A stretch of DNA of 64,000 bases. It comes from Stenotrophomonas sp. UBA2124 (GTDB lineage: Bacteria > Pseudomonadota > Gammaproteobacteria > Xanthomonadales > Xanthomonadaceae). The translations under genes and the position numbers were made by a program. Location: contig DCXY01000029.1 in assembly GCA_002329155.1 (NCBI GenBank), positions 1-64,000 of the forward strand. Reading direction: 5' to 3'. The notes beneath the pieces are model-generated. The model searched no databases, had not been told where the DNA came from, and saw only the letters and a program-made list of their open reading frames with translations. Of the stretch, positions 44,501 through 51,838 are shown piece after piece; positions within the stretch are counted from its first letter, which is position 1; every line of letters starts with the position of its first letter.

Positions 44501-45471
44501 TCGGCCAGGCGCGCGTGGTCCCAGTTGGTCTCGATGAAGGCGACGAAGGATTCACGGGCGGCGGTGAAGTTGGCGATGGCCTCATGCGCCAGCACTTCCA
44601 CGGTGCGCCGGGTTTCCACCGACGCGGCGTCCTCGGTGCCTTCTTCGTTGGCACCCAGGTGGGCCACCTGGTCGTCCAGCGAGGCGTCCACGTACAGCAG
44701 CGAGCCGGCGATATCCAGCAGCAGGTTGTCGTCGATGATACGGCTGCCTGCCACCACTTCGCTCAACGCTTCGCGCTGCTTGGCGACGATGCCACGGGCA
44801 ACGCCCAGGCCCATCACGCCCAGCGTGTCGGACACCGCGCGCAGTTCGTTGACCTGGGTCTGCAGGTCGGCGGGGTTGCCGCCGGTACGCACGTGCAGAT
44901 CCAGCGCATCCTTGATGCGCATCAGGTCTTCCTTGACCGCGTTGCCGACGGTGTCGAGCAGTTCGCGGTTGTGGCCCTGCAGGCTGCCACGGGCATGTTC
45001 CAGCTCGGCCGGGGTGGCATCGCTGGCATCGGGATTGAAGGCGAACAGCACGCTTTCGTTGATGCCTTCGGCACCACGCGCGGCGCGGATTTCATTGAGC
45101 AGCGGCAGCAGCACGATCGGAATGTCGCGGTGGCCGTTCTGCAGGCGCTCCAGGTAGTCGGGTAGCAGCACGGTGCCGCGCATCAGCGTGGCACAGGCTT
45201 CGTCGCGGTCCGTGACCGCGCCGTCGCGTACCGCATTGGCCAGCAGCTCCAGCTCCTCGGCCACCATCGCCGGGGCATACAGCTCGACCATGCGCAGGGT
45301 GCCCTGCACCTGGTGCAGATAGCCGGCGCAGAAGCGCATGCGGCTGGTATCCGTGGGTTCTTCCACGAACTGTTCGACCTCGTTGCGCACCTGGCGCAGG
45401 GTCTCGTCCAGCTCCGGCTTCACCCAGCCCAGCGCCGCATGGCTCATCGCATCGCGCAACGTGCTACTCAT
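38518..45471 (-). CDS. chpA: ChpA/PilL hybrid chemotaxis histidine kinase
   Basis: A very large (2,317-residue) CheA-type kinase controlling type IV pili. Canonical Hpt domains are near 833 (FHTLKGSGRLVGA) and 1575 (LHTLKGGARMAG). Hpt-like domains with altered phospho-sites are near 51 (LHQVQGTLRM), 327 (LEEVSGALRM) and 1009 (VHTMSGAFAM). An acidic Ala/Glu/Val-rich linker spans about 1110-1530. The kinase has a dimerisation helix near 1735, an N-box (HMLRNSVAHGLE, about 1905) and G-boxes (SGFSTSEQVSQLAGRGVGMD, about 1990). A CheW-like domain (about 2050-2170) and a receiver domain (VDDSLTMRK about 2195, phospho-Asp in LLDIEMPRMDG about 2240) complete it. ATG 45471 has AGGGGAG upstream. It overlaps the CheB-like gene. 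Confidence 0.95.
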   Translation of the reverse strand: MSSTLRDAMSHAALGWVKPELDETLRQVRNEVEQFVEEPTDTSRMRFCAGYLHQVQGTLRMVELYAPAMVAEELELLANAVRDGAVTDRDEACATLMRGTVLLPDYLERLQNGHRDIPIVLLPLLNEIRAARGAEGINESVLFAFNPDASDATPAELEHARGSLQGHNRELLDTVGNAVKEDLMRIKDALDLHVRTGGNPADLQTQVNELRAVSDTLGVMGLGVARGIVAKQREALSEVVAGSRIIDDNLLLDIAGSLLYVDASLDDQVAHLGANEEGTEDAASVETRRTVEVLAHEAIANFTAARESFVAFIETNWDHARLAEVPRLLEEVSGALRMLELSQPAEYLHAVSHYIQNELIARQRVPSGRQLDTLADAMASLEYYLEALRDRRSGREEILDITRSSLETLHYWPIPMAGVAPPAAAAPAAVQAPLAAANEPVMTADEQAPQWGVQAEPSQADAAATPPEAEAAAPREPAFPPPLPPLEETPVAAPASAEPALVFGAAILAKGVASDLPPLPNGQGLFAGETQVQADTTDGGLPFDPVAAEQPAHDGVSYSVAPITLEERDDAPAEGIAPVAFTSFDPVASEAPADSVAPAQAYTFDSSLLELDDSPLHSAQIDVPAALEQVEHLPRAEAFFEPTLEDSAPLMADITPEAIDAEPTSGDWQLDEAPLDEASLDNAPLDNVSLDSVPPQAGAVADEAVAEPPHALELEPEPITAEGARGEAADAEAAAFMAELDAAATRFDPFAATSVPEPGLAAEPAAATPAVAAPVAAAATLDGGFIDSGDEIDQDIREVFIEEFDEELVNLGHLLTAWRAAPGNMERLRPVRRVFHTLKGSGRLVGARTLGEFSWKIEGMLNRVLDGSRPASPAVVSMVNQAYEVLPELNAALRSNGRIHADLIGMQDVADRVGAGEEAFYLGAMAAAAPSVAAPVEAAPSHVEPESVVASEAAPAPVVAVGEGVPASVDSVLREILEAEIGTHLETVNSWLSSSRVQPQPVSEELLRAVHTMSGAFAMTDVPVITSITAPAESFVKRSLASGTVPGAAGVEALAQMALAVNTTIHALRADSPRIPAFPGVAERLQALGDALPDAKWPPQAGEDEAGVQPAATFKPDLSGADDLSAYFDTSMLEETPGGLGNLPAPAAPAEAEAESAPAAGLQVDAQPGHAEVEQVTAYTDATPGEAQDSGSNLVAEEPQGYAVHTQEEAASTDTDAAAQAAASDEATTPAGVEEVQAAPEDKSAFGWLAAAGAAVAGVAAAAFGKDKPAHEEQHASEQADAGAVADEAAGTQEVSDEAAAHDQAMTEATADVHVEAVVAGTTFDEAEQAAQDATEAASSDAEPVQAEATAEAAIEEAAIEDVAAPVDDQTIEVEEAAAQAATFDALDEVAALPDYGQDASELPVTAVEEAVITVEADSANDEIEASIGVEAEEPAPVAENEVEVEEVATIESPVEADAEVESIELATEDEPAQTDVEEATATVDDAIEAADVVEPIKVELAPLTAPLPEDQPAVAAEPVVSQLVAGPLDFNELDRELVDIFVEEGKDLLDHCDGLLSELRSAPEDREVLAGLQRDLHTLKGGARMAGINAIGDLGHSIESLLEAVAANRTEMTRGDVQLLERGFDRLHQLLVHTGDHHAVHMPLDLIGALEARTDGRAEAEPALVESPLGAAPAVADTHDAAGEVQPQPLAEIVPLSAPVADEQAADDEAGPRGQEQVRVRADLLDSLVNHAGEVAIYRSRLEQQLGAFRGAMAELDRTNARLRDQLRRLDLETEAQIVARYRREHEQADQTFDPLELDRFSTLQQLSRALNESAADLGGLQGVLDELSRNYDNLLQQQSRVSSELQDGLMRARMVPFDGLVPRLRRVVRQAAQETGKQVHLKLEGTHGELDRNVLDRMVAPLEHMLRNSVAHGLELPAARTGAGKPEEGEIALRLRREGSEIVLEVADDGAGLDRAAIRRRAEQRGLLAAGDQIDDTQLDQMIFASGFSTSEQVSQLAGRGVGMDVVRNEVRQLGGSVDIHSERGHGATFTLRLPQTLAVTQAVFVRIGETTYAVPVASVSGIGRISRERFESGQGGYHYNGEDYTLYNMGTLVGQAAAKAEGQSEIPLLLVRSGDLRAAVAIDQVLGNREIVVKPVGLQIASVPGIYGATITGEGNVVVILDVAPLVRRHLAQPQQAVEVDTVTSQRHVPLVMVVDDSLTMRKVTGRVLERHNFEVATARDGVEALELLEERVPDLMLLDIEMPRMDGYELATAMRADPRYKGVPIVMITSRSGDKHRQRAFEIGVQRYLGKPYQELDLMRNVYDLLGIARVRE

Positions 45472-45578
45472 CGCACTCCCCTGTACTGCAACGACCGCAT
45501 GCCTTCCTGGCAGTCCAGCTTGGCGGTATGACGACACTTCATCTACGGGTTCCTCTCATCCCCAATCAGGCACCCGAC

Positions 45579-47615
45579 TCAAGCCGGCAGCTTGAAGTCG
45601 GCCACCGAACGACGCAGCTCCGCGGCCAGCTGGTTCAGCTGGCCCAGCGAATCGGCGGTCTGCCCCGCACCCTGCGAGGTCTGGCCGGTAATCTGCCGGA
45701 TCACGCCCATCGTCTGGGTGATGTCGGTAGCGGCGGCGGCCTGCTGGTTGGCGGCGATGGAGATGCTCTTGATGAGGTTGTTGAGCGCGTTGGACACGCG
45801 TTCGATTTCGGTCAGCGCGGTACCGGCGTCCTCGGCCAGGCGCGCACCGGACACCACTTCGGCGGTGGTCTGTTCCATCGAGGTGACCGCTTCGTTGGTA
45901 TCGGCCTGAATGGCCTGCACCAGGCCTTCGATTCGACGGGTCGCGCCGGAGGTACGTTCTGCCAGCCGCTGCACTTCGTCGGCCACCACCGCAAAACCGC
46001 GGCCGGCCTCACCGGCCGAGGCCGCCTGCACCGCGGCGTTCAAGGCCAGGATGTTGGTCTGCTCGGAAATGTCGTTGATCAGTTCCACGATCGAGCCGAT
46101 CTCCTGCGAGGATTCGCCCAAGCGCTTGATGCGCTTGGAGGTTTCCTGGATCTGGTCGCGGATCTGGTCCATGCCCTGAATGGTCTGGCGCACCACGCCG
46201 GCACCTTCGGTTGCGATGACCACCGAGCGTTGTGCCACTTCAGCCGATTCGCTGGAGTTGCGCGACACCTGCTCAATGGAGGTGGCGATTTCGCCGATGC
46301 GGTCCGAGGCGCTGGTGATTTCGTCGGCCTGGTGGCCTGCCGCCTCGGCCAGCTGCATGGCGGTTGCCTGGGTTTCCTGCGCCGACACCGCCACCTTGCT
46401 GGAGATGTCGTTGATGGTGGTCACCAGGTGGCGCAGCTCGTCCACGGCGTAGTTGATGGCGTCGGCGATGGCGCCGGTCATGTCCTCGGTCACCGAGGCC
46501 TTCACCGTCAGGTCACCTTCACCGAGCGAGCTGATTTCGTCCAGCAGCCGCATGATCGCCTGCTGGTTGCGGCTGTTGAATTCCACCTGGGTCTGGTAAC
46601 GCAGTTCCTGCTCGCGCGAGCGGCTGCGCACCGTGCTCCACACGAAGCCGATGATGGACAGCACCGACAGGGCGCCGAATACCACGCTCCACCAGAAGTT
46701 CGGGAAGATGCGGGTATCGCGGGTGGAACCGAACGCCGAGAACGCTTCAAACAGCTTGCGGCTGCTCTCCAGCATCTTGTCCGAGCCGGCGCCCAGCGCC
46801 GCGGCCGAGGACTGTGCGGCGAACAGGTTGCGCGAGCTGGCCAGAATGGCGTCGGCGTCCTTCTTCATCTTGGCCCACTGGTTGGCCGACTGCTCCAGCG
46901 CAACCTGTGCGGCGGCATTGCGGACCGGGCTGATGCCCAGTTCCTCGTTGCCCTGGCGCAGGCCTTCAAGCACCTGCGAGAACACCACCATGTCGCGTGC
47001 AAGTGCGTCACCGGCACCGCTGGCACCCGGGCCACCGGCGCGGATTTCGGTAACGCGGCGGGCCATGGTACCGGCCACCACGACCTGCTGCAGGCCGTTG
47101 TAGACCTGCGAAGCCTGGGCACCACCGGCGGTCATCGCGCGCACCACTTCGTTCAACTGGGCCTGCAGCTGCGGCACGGCGCCGACGAAGCTGTCGGCGT
47201 TGCCGGCCAGTGCCATGACCGCAGGCTCACTGGCCACGATCTGCTCGGCGTTCTTGGACAGCGGCTTCCAGGTTTCAACCAGGTTGCCCAGCGGCCCGGA
47301 CACGCCGGCTTCAGCGCCGTAGCGGCCCTGCAGCTCGCTCACCGTGCTTTCAACCTTGCTGCGGGTGTCCTTGAAGGCGTTGTAGGCATCGCGGCTGCCG
47401 GCCACGGCCTCACGGCCCTGGTTGGCCAGCTGCTGCGACAGCACCTGCAGGTCGGCGGCGCCGGTGCTGGCGCCGGCAAGGCGGCTGCCCTGCCATGTCG
47501 CCACGCCGGTGTTGGCGCCGAAGACGATCATCGACAGCACCAGCAGGCCCAACCAGAAGTTGGTGCCCAGGTTGCTCAGCTTGCCGGCCCTGGTGGATTC
47601 AGGAGCAGTACTCAT
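45579..47615 (-). CDS. pilJ: Methyl-accepting chemotaxis protein PilJ
   Basis: A 678-residue receptor of the Pil-Chp system. It has an N-terminal membrane helix (FWLGLLVLSMIVFGANTG), a periplasmic helical sensor of about 270 residues and a second membrane helix (FWWSVVFGALSVLSIIGFVW, near 310). A HAMP-like segment and the cytoplasmic signalling hairpin follow, with the conserved tip ISEQTNILALNAAVQAASAG and AGRGFAVVADEVQRLAERT. PilJ senses surface or pilin-linked cues and drives ChpA. It lies 42 bp after pilI and 107 bp before chpA. Confidence 0.96.
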   Translation of the reverse strand: MSTAPESTRAGKLSNLGTNFWLGLLVLSMIVFGANTGVATWQGSRLAGASTGAADLQVLSQQLANQGREAVAGSRDAYNAFKDTRSKVESTVSELQGRYGAEAGVSGPLGNLVETWKPLSKNAEQIVASEPAVMALAGNADSFVGAVPQLQAQLNEVVRAMTAGGAQASQVYNGLQQVVVAGTMARRVTEIRAGGPGASGAGDALARDMVVFSQVLEGLRQGNEELGISPVRNAAAQVALEQSANQWAKMKKDADAILASSRNLFAAQSSAAALGAGSDKMLESSRKLFEAFSAFGSTRDTRIFPNFWWSVVFGALSVLSIIGFVWSTVRSRSREQELRYQTQVEFNSRNQQAIMRLLDEISSLGEGDLTVKASVTEDMTGAIADAINYAVDELRHLVTTINDISSKVAVSAQETQATAMQLAEAAGHQADEITSASDRIGEIATSIEQVSRNSSESAEVAQRSVVIATEGAGVVRQTIQGMDQIRDQIQETSKRIKRLGESSQEIGSIVELINDISEQTNILALNAAVQAASAGEAGRGFAVVADEVQRLAERTSGATRRIEGLVQAIQADTNEAVTSMEQTTAEVVSGARLAEDAGTALTEIERVSNALNNLIKSISIAANQQAAAATDITQTMGVIRQITGQTSQGAGQTADSLGQLNQLAAELRRSVADFKLPA

Positions 47616-47657
47616 CGTTCGACCTCGGTATCCAATGCGATAGTGCAGGCGCGCCGG

Positions 47658-48188
47658 TCAGGCGGCGGCCTGCCGGAATTCAGGAGTGCGGGACAGCAGC
47701 GACAGCGAGAACACGCCCCAGTCGCGGCCTTCATCGTGGAAGGCGCGCTCGACGAAATGCGCGTAACGGCCCTGGGCGATGTCGCCGGCCGGCACCTGCA
47801 TCTCTGCCTCGAAGCTGCGCTGGCCGTAGAGCTCGTCGATGACCAGGGCCACGTCGCCGCCGGCCTGGCGCATGATCAGCACGCGCTGGCCTTCCTGCGG
47901 CGCGGTGCGCTCGCCTTCGAGGAAATTCTTCAGGTCCACCACCGGGAACAGGTTGCCGCGCAGGTTGCCCACGCCCAGCAGCCAGGGCTGCGCGCCCGGC
48001 ACCGGGGTCACCGGCGGCATCGGCACGATTTCCACCACTTCGCGGAAATCGGACACCAGCCGGCGGCTGCCAATGCGGAAACCCACACCACGCCAGACAT
48101 CCTGGGAGAAACGGCGCTCGGGCAGCTGCACCGCGTGCGCCAGGCTGCGCCGCTCGTAGGCTTCAAGGATGTCGAAGGGAGAGCGCAT
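47658..48188 (-). CDS. pilI: CheW-family adaptor PilI
   Basis: A 176-residue CheW-domain protein linking PilJ to ChpA. Recognisable parts are DILEAYERRSLAHAVQLPE, GVGNLRGNLFPVVDLKNFLE (the conserved CheW core) and VLIMRQAGGDVALVIDELYG. The ATG shares one base with the pilH stop (TGATG), so the two are coupled. Confidence 0.93.
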   Translation of the reverse strand: MRSPFDILEAYERRSLAHAVQLPERRFSQDVWRGVGFRIGSRRLVSDFREVVEIVPMPPVTPVPGAQPWLLGVGNLRGNLFPVVDLKNFLEGERTAPQEGQRVLIMRQAGGDVALVIDELYGQRSFEAEMQVPAGDIAQGRYAHFVERAFHDEGRDWGVFSLSLLSRTPEFRQAAA

Positions 48189-48550
48189 CAGCCCACCAGA
48201 GTGTTGATCCGCGCGATCAGGTCGTCCTCACGCGGTGGTTTGACGATGTAGTCGGTCGCGCCCTGGCGCATGCCCCAGGCCTTGTCCGTTTCCATGCCCT
48301 TGGTGCTGACGATGAGCACCGGGATGTCGCGGGTGGCCTCGTCGCGTGACAGCGCGCGGGTGGCCTGGAAGCCACTCATGCCCGGCAGCACCACGTCCAT
48401 CAGCACCAGCTGCGGCCCCTGGCTGCGCGCGATCTGCAGCCCTTCCTCGGCGTTGTCGGCCGTAAGCACTTCGTGGCCGGCCTTGACCAGCCACTGGGTA
48501 AACACCGCCCGGTCGGTCGGTGAGTCCTCGATCAACAGAATTCGAGCCAT
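48188..48550 (-). CDS. pilH: Response regulator PilH (single receiver domain)
   Basis: A 120-residue CheY-like receiver. The acidic pocket is IEDSPTDRAVF near residue 7. The phospho-acceptor Asp is in VLMDVVLPGMSGFQ (about D51). Thr/Ser (VSTKGM) and Lys (YIVKPP, about 104) complete the site. PilH counteracts PilG in pilus control in Pseudomonas. ATG 48550 lies just after a GGGGGGAAAGG tract. Confidence 0.94.
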   Translation of the reverse strand: MARILLIEDSPTDRAVFTQWLVKAGHEVLTADNAEEGLQIARSQGPQLVLMDVVLPGMSGFQATRALSRDEATRDIPVLIVSTKGMETDKAWGMRQGATDYIVKPPREDDLIARINTLVG

Positions 48551-48569
48551 TTTTGCCTTTCCCCCCTGG

Positions 48570-48971
48570 TCAGGCGTTGACGTATGTGCGGATGGCACCC
48601 AGTAGTTCGTCGCGGGTAAATGGCTTGGTGAGGTACTGCTCGGAGCCGACGATGCGGCCACGGGCCTTGTCAAACAGGCCATCCTTGGACGAGAGCATGA
48701 TCACCGGCGTCGACTTGAACAGCTGGTTGCGCTTGATCAGTGCACAGGTCTGATAACCATCCAGACGCGGCATCATGATGTCGACGAAGATGATCTGTGG
48801 TTGCTGGTCGGCAATCTTGGCCAAAGCCTCGAAGCCGTCGGTCGCGGTGACGACCTCACAGCCTTCGCGCTTGAGCAGTGTCTCCGCCGTCCGCCGGATG
48901 GTCTTCGAGTCATCGATGACCATTACCCTCAATCCTGCGAGTTCCCCACCCGCAGCCATATCTTCAAGCAT
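48570..48971 (-). CDS. pilG: Response regulator PilG (single receiver domain)
   Basis: A 133-residue CheY-like receiver. The pocket is VMVIDDSKTIRRTAE near 15, the phospho-Asp is in IIFVDIMMPRLDGYQ (about D61) and the Lys is in YLTKPF. PilG promotes pilus extension in the Pil-Chp pathway. First gene of the operon, 19 bp before pilH. ATG 48971 is preceded by GGGGAACAGAG and lies about 50 bp after the predicted transcription start. The longer frame reaching 49028 overlaps the -10 box and is rejected. Confidence 0.95.
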   Translation of the reverse strand: MLEDMAAGGELAGLRVMVIDDSKTIRRTAETLLKREGCEVVTATDGFEALAKIADQQPQIIFVDIMMPRLDGYQTCALIKRNQLFKSTPVIMLSSKDGLFDKARGRIVGSEQYLTKPFTRDELLGAIRTYVNA

Positions 48972-49027
48972 TCTCTGTTCCCCGAACGCGCGAGGTGCAC
49001 CAGGCACGGCACCATCGCGAAAGCGCA

Positions 49028-49058
49028 TCTATATCCCAGCCCGGGCGGCAACTGTCAA
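49028..49058 (-). promoter_or_regulatory. Promoter of the pilGHIJ-chpABC operon
   Basis: On the minus strand a perfect -35 TTGACA (49058-49053) is followed by an AT patch, GATATAGA. TATAGA (49033-49028) gives a 19-bp spacer and ATATAG an 18-bp spacer. It lies in the divergent region with gshB. Confidence 0.5.
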
Positions 49059-49212
49059 GCAAGGCGCATGGCAAGCGGCCAGCCAAAAGCTCAATGTGAT
49101 GCAATTCTCACTTCGTGCGCAGGTCCATTCAGCCTCTGCGCCCCCGCTGCGCGCGCTGGGCGCCCCTGCCCCGAACCGCTACCATCTGCCACTGATCCGC
49201 CGGATTTGCGCC

Positions 49213-50163
49213 ATGCCCCTAGACGTCATCGTGGTGATGGACCCCATCGCCCACATCAAGATCGCCAAGGACACCACCTTTGCCATGCTGCTGGAAGCCC
49301 AGCGCCGTGGCTACCGGTTGCACTACGTGCGCCCCGGCGCGCTTGCGCTGGAAGGGGGCGTGGCTACCGCCCAAGTGGCGCCGCTGCAGGTGCGCGACGA
49401 CAAGGCCGGCTGGTTCACCCTGGGCGAGTTCGCGCCGCTGGCCTTCGGCCCCGGCCAGATCGTGCTGATGCGCAAGGACCCGCCGTTTGACGGCGAGTAC
49501 CTGTACGACACCCACATCCTGGGCATCGCCCAGCAGGCCGGTGCGCTGGTGGTCAACGACCCGCAGGGCCTGCGCGATTTCAACGAGAAGCTGGCCGCCC
49601 TGCTGTTCCCGCAGTGCTGCCCGCCCACCCTGGTCAGCCGCAGCGCCGCCCAGCTCAAGGCCTTCGTGCATGAACACGGCCAGGCGGTGCTCAAGCCGCT
49701 GGACGGCATGGGCGGGCGCTCGATCTTCCGCAGCGGTACCGGCGACCCCAATCTGAACGTGATTCTCGAAACCCTGACCGATGGCGGCAGCAAACTGGCG
49801 CTGGCACAACGGTTCATTCCGGACATCACGGCGGGCGACAAGCGCATCCTGCTGGTCGATGGTGTACCGGTGGACTACTGCCTGGCGCGCATTCCGCAGG
49901 GCGACGAGTTCCGCGGCAACCTGGCCGCCGGCGGCCGTGGCGAAGGCCGCCCGCTGAGCGAGCGCGACCGCTGGATCGCCGCCCAGGTGGGCCCGGAGAT
50001 GAAGCGCCGCGGCATGCGTTTCGTGGGCCTGGACGTGATTGGCGATTACCTCACCGAAGTGAACGTCACCAGCCCCACCTGCGTGCGCGAGCTGGACGCC
50101 CAGTACGGCCTGAACATCGCCGGGCAGCTGTTCGACGTGATCGAGGCCAGCCTGCCGCAATGA
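49213..50163 (+). CDS. gshB: Glutathione synthetase
   Basis: A 316-residue ATP-grasp enzyme that adds glycine to gamma-glutamylcysteine, the second step of glutathione synthesis in the cytoplasm. The N-terminus LDVIVVMDPIAHIKIAKDTT is highly typical. VLKPLDGMGGRSIFR (ATP loop, near 158) and the C-terminal DVIGDYLTEVNVTSPTCVRE (metal and substrate ligands) complete the family pattern. ATG 49213 gives the normal length. The stop overlaps the tonB-like start as ATGA. The gene is divergent from pilG, an arrangement shared with Pseudomonas. Confidence 0.97.
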   Translation: MPLDVIVVMDPIAHIKIAKDTTFAMLLEAQRRGYRLHYVRPGALALEGGVATAQVAPLQVRDDKAGWFTLGEFAPLAFGPGQIVLMRKDPPFDGEYLYDTHILGIAQQAGALVVNDPQGLRDFNEKLAALLFPQCCPPTLVSRSAAQLKAFVHEHGQAVLKPLDGMGGRSIFRSGTGDPNLNVILETLTDGGSKLALAQRFIPDITAGDKRILLVDGVPVDYCLARIPQGDEFRGNLAAGGRGEGRPLSERDRWIAAQVGPEMKRRGMRFVGLDVIGDYLTEVNVTSPTCVRELDAQYGLNIAGQLFDVIEASLPQ

Positions 50164-51050
50164 GTGCCACCGCCGCTTCCATGCCCGCCTCGGCGCGCGC
50201 CACCGAGCAGCAGCGCCTGACCGCCACCCTGGTGCTGTCCACGCTCGTGCACGGCCTGCTGATCCTGGGCGTGGGCTTTGCGGTCAGCGACAACGCGCCG
50301 CTGGTGCCCACGCTGGATGTGATCTTCAGCCAGACCAGCACCCCGCTGACGCCCAAGCAGGCCGATTTCCTGGCCCAGGCCAACCAGCAGGGCGGCGGCG
50401 ACCACGACAAGGCCCAGCGCCCGCGTGACAGCCAGGCCGGCGTGGTGCCGCAGGCCCAGAACGGGCTGGCGCCGGTGCCGCTGCAGGCACAGTCCGCCGC
50501 CGCACCCCCGCCGCCGGAAGCACGGGTCATCACCAGTGCCCACGGCCAGGAGCGTGTGGCCGATGCGCAGTCCCGGCCGCTGCCCGACCGCCCCGACGCG
50601 AACGCACCGATGACCGCGCGCGAGCAGCGCGACGCGGAAATGGCGCGGCTGGCGGCCGAAGTACATCTGCGCTCGGAACAGTATGCAAAGCGCCCCAACC
50701 GCAAGTTCGTCTCGGCCAGCACCCGCGAGTACGCCTATGCGAACTACCTGCGCGCCTGGGTGGACCGTGCCGAGCGCGTGGGCAACCTGAATTACCCGGA
50801 CGAGGCGCGGCAGCGCCGGCTGGGCGGCCAGGTGGTGATCACCGTGGGCGTGCGCCGCGATGGCAGCGTGGAAAGCAGCCGGGTGCTGCGCAGCAGTGGC
50901 GTGCCGCTGCTCGATGCCACGGCCCTGCGCGTGATTGAACTGGCACAGCCGTTCCCCGCGCTGCCCAAGACTGACGACAACATCGACATTCTGCAGGTCA
51001 CCCGCACCTGGGTCTTCCTGCCCGGCGGCGAGCTGCGCGACGATCGTTGA
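50160..51050 (+). CDS. TonB-type energy transducer (TonB3-like)
   Basis: A 296-residue protein with a short cytoplasmic N-terminus and one membrane anchor (LVLSTLVHGLLILGVGFAV, about 24-42). A Pro/Gln/Ala-rich periplasmic spacer follows, with a helical segment (REQRDAEMARLAAEV). The C-terminal TonB domain (about 205-290) has LNYPDEARQRRLGGQVVITV, the VRRDGSVESSRVLRSSG turn and LPKTDDNIDILQVTRTWVF. It has no exbBD beside it. The position next to gshB and the pil genes matches tonB3 of Pseudomonas aeruginosa (PA0406), which is needed for twitching motility. A pilus-related role here is inference. Confidence 0.88.
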   Translation: MSATAASMPASARATEQQRLTATLVLSTLVHGLLILGVGFAVSDNAPLVPTLDVIFSQTSTPLTPKQADFLAQANQQGGGDHDKAQRPRDSQAGVVPQAQNGLAPVPLQAQSAAAPPPPEARVITSAHGQERVADAQSRPLPDRPDANAPMTAREQRDAEMARLAAEVHLRSEQYAKRPNRKFVSASTREYAYANYLRAWVDRAERVGNLNYPDEARQRRLGGQVVITVGVRRDGSVESSRVLRSSGVPLLDATALRVIELAQPFPALPKTDDNIDILQVTRTWVFLPGGELRDDR

Positions 51051-51109
51051 GCAGGGCCAGGCTCCGCTGAAGCATCAGCGGCAACGCCCCCGCCGTCTAC
51101 GGCCCTACG

Positions 51110-51829
51110 CTACGGGTTTGCCGCGTTCTTTGCAGCGCGCAGCGCCTGCTGTTCGACCAGGGTGAGCGCGACGTTGTCGCGCAGGTACGCCGGCTGCACC
51201 AGCTCCGGCGCGATGGCCTCGCCACGCGCGAAGGCCGGCACGGCGATCTTCAGCACATCCGAAGCATGCGGCAGCGCCTGCGCATCAACGCTGGCCAGAC
51301 GCCCCTGCAGGCGCGCAACAAGCGCACCCTCCACCGCGCCGAAGCCGGTGCCGATGCCCGCCCACTGCGTGTCGCCCACGGGCAGCGCCAGTGCGTCAGG
51401 CGCGATCACCACTTCCTGCCCCTCCAGCTGCAGACTGCCGTCGGCCTGGCGCAGGAAGCGCGCCGCATAGACCTCACCCATGCGCGCATCGATGCTGGCC
51501 AATACCTGCGTCGCATCTTCCGGCGCACGCAGCGCCAGCGTGTGCAGGGTGGAGACCGGCAGCAACGGGCGGTCCAGCGCCAAGGCGATGCCCTGCGCAA
51601 TGGCAATGGCCAGGCGCACACCGGTGAACGCACCGGGGCCACGCCCCAGCGCGATCGCATCCAGCTGGCTGCGCGCGATGCCCGCTTCGGCCAGCAACTG
51701 CTCGGCCCATGGCAGGCTCAGTTCCGCATGCCGTCGCGGCGCCAGCTCGAAACGCTCCAGCACCTGCCCGTCCACATGCAGGGCGACGGAACAGGCTTCG
51801 GTGGCGGTTTCAAAGGCAAGCAGCTTCAT
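51110..51829 (-). CDS. tsaB: tRNA t6A threonylcarbamoyl-transfer protein TsaB
   Basis: A 239-residue ASKHA-fold partner of TsaD needed to make t6A37 in ANN-decoding tRNAs. LAFETATEACSVAL at the N-terminus, ALGRGPGAFTGVRLAIA near 61-75 and VSTLHTLAL are family signatures. The length and start (MKLLAFETAT) are normal. Convergent with the tonB-like gene, and 9 bp after the helicase gene on the same strand. Confidence 0.95.
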   Translation of the reverse strand: MKLLAFETATEACSVALHVDGQVLERFELAPRRHAELSLPWAEQLLAEAGIARSQLDAIALGRGPGAFTGVRLAIAIAQGIALALDRPLLPVSTLHTLALRAPEDATQVLASIDARMGEVYAARFLRQADGSLQLEGQEVVIAPDALALPVGDTQWAGIGTGFGAVEGALVARLQGRLASVDAQALPHASDVLKIAVPAFARGEAIAPELVQPAYLRDNVALTLVEQQALRAAKNAANP

Positions 51830-51838
51830 GGGATACGG

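Noticed and set aside
45528..48251. 907-codon plus-strand frame
   Set aside because: Antisense to pilJ and pilI, whose domain motifs are unmistakable.
48775..49212. N-terminal extension of GshB back to 48775
   Set aside because: It would run through the pilG gene and the divergent promoter. The family N-terminus begins at 49213.
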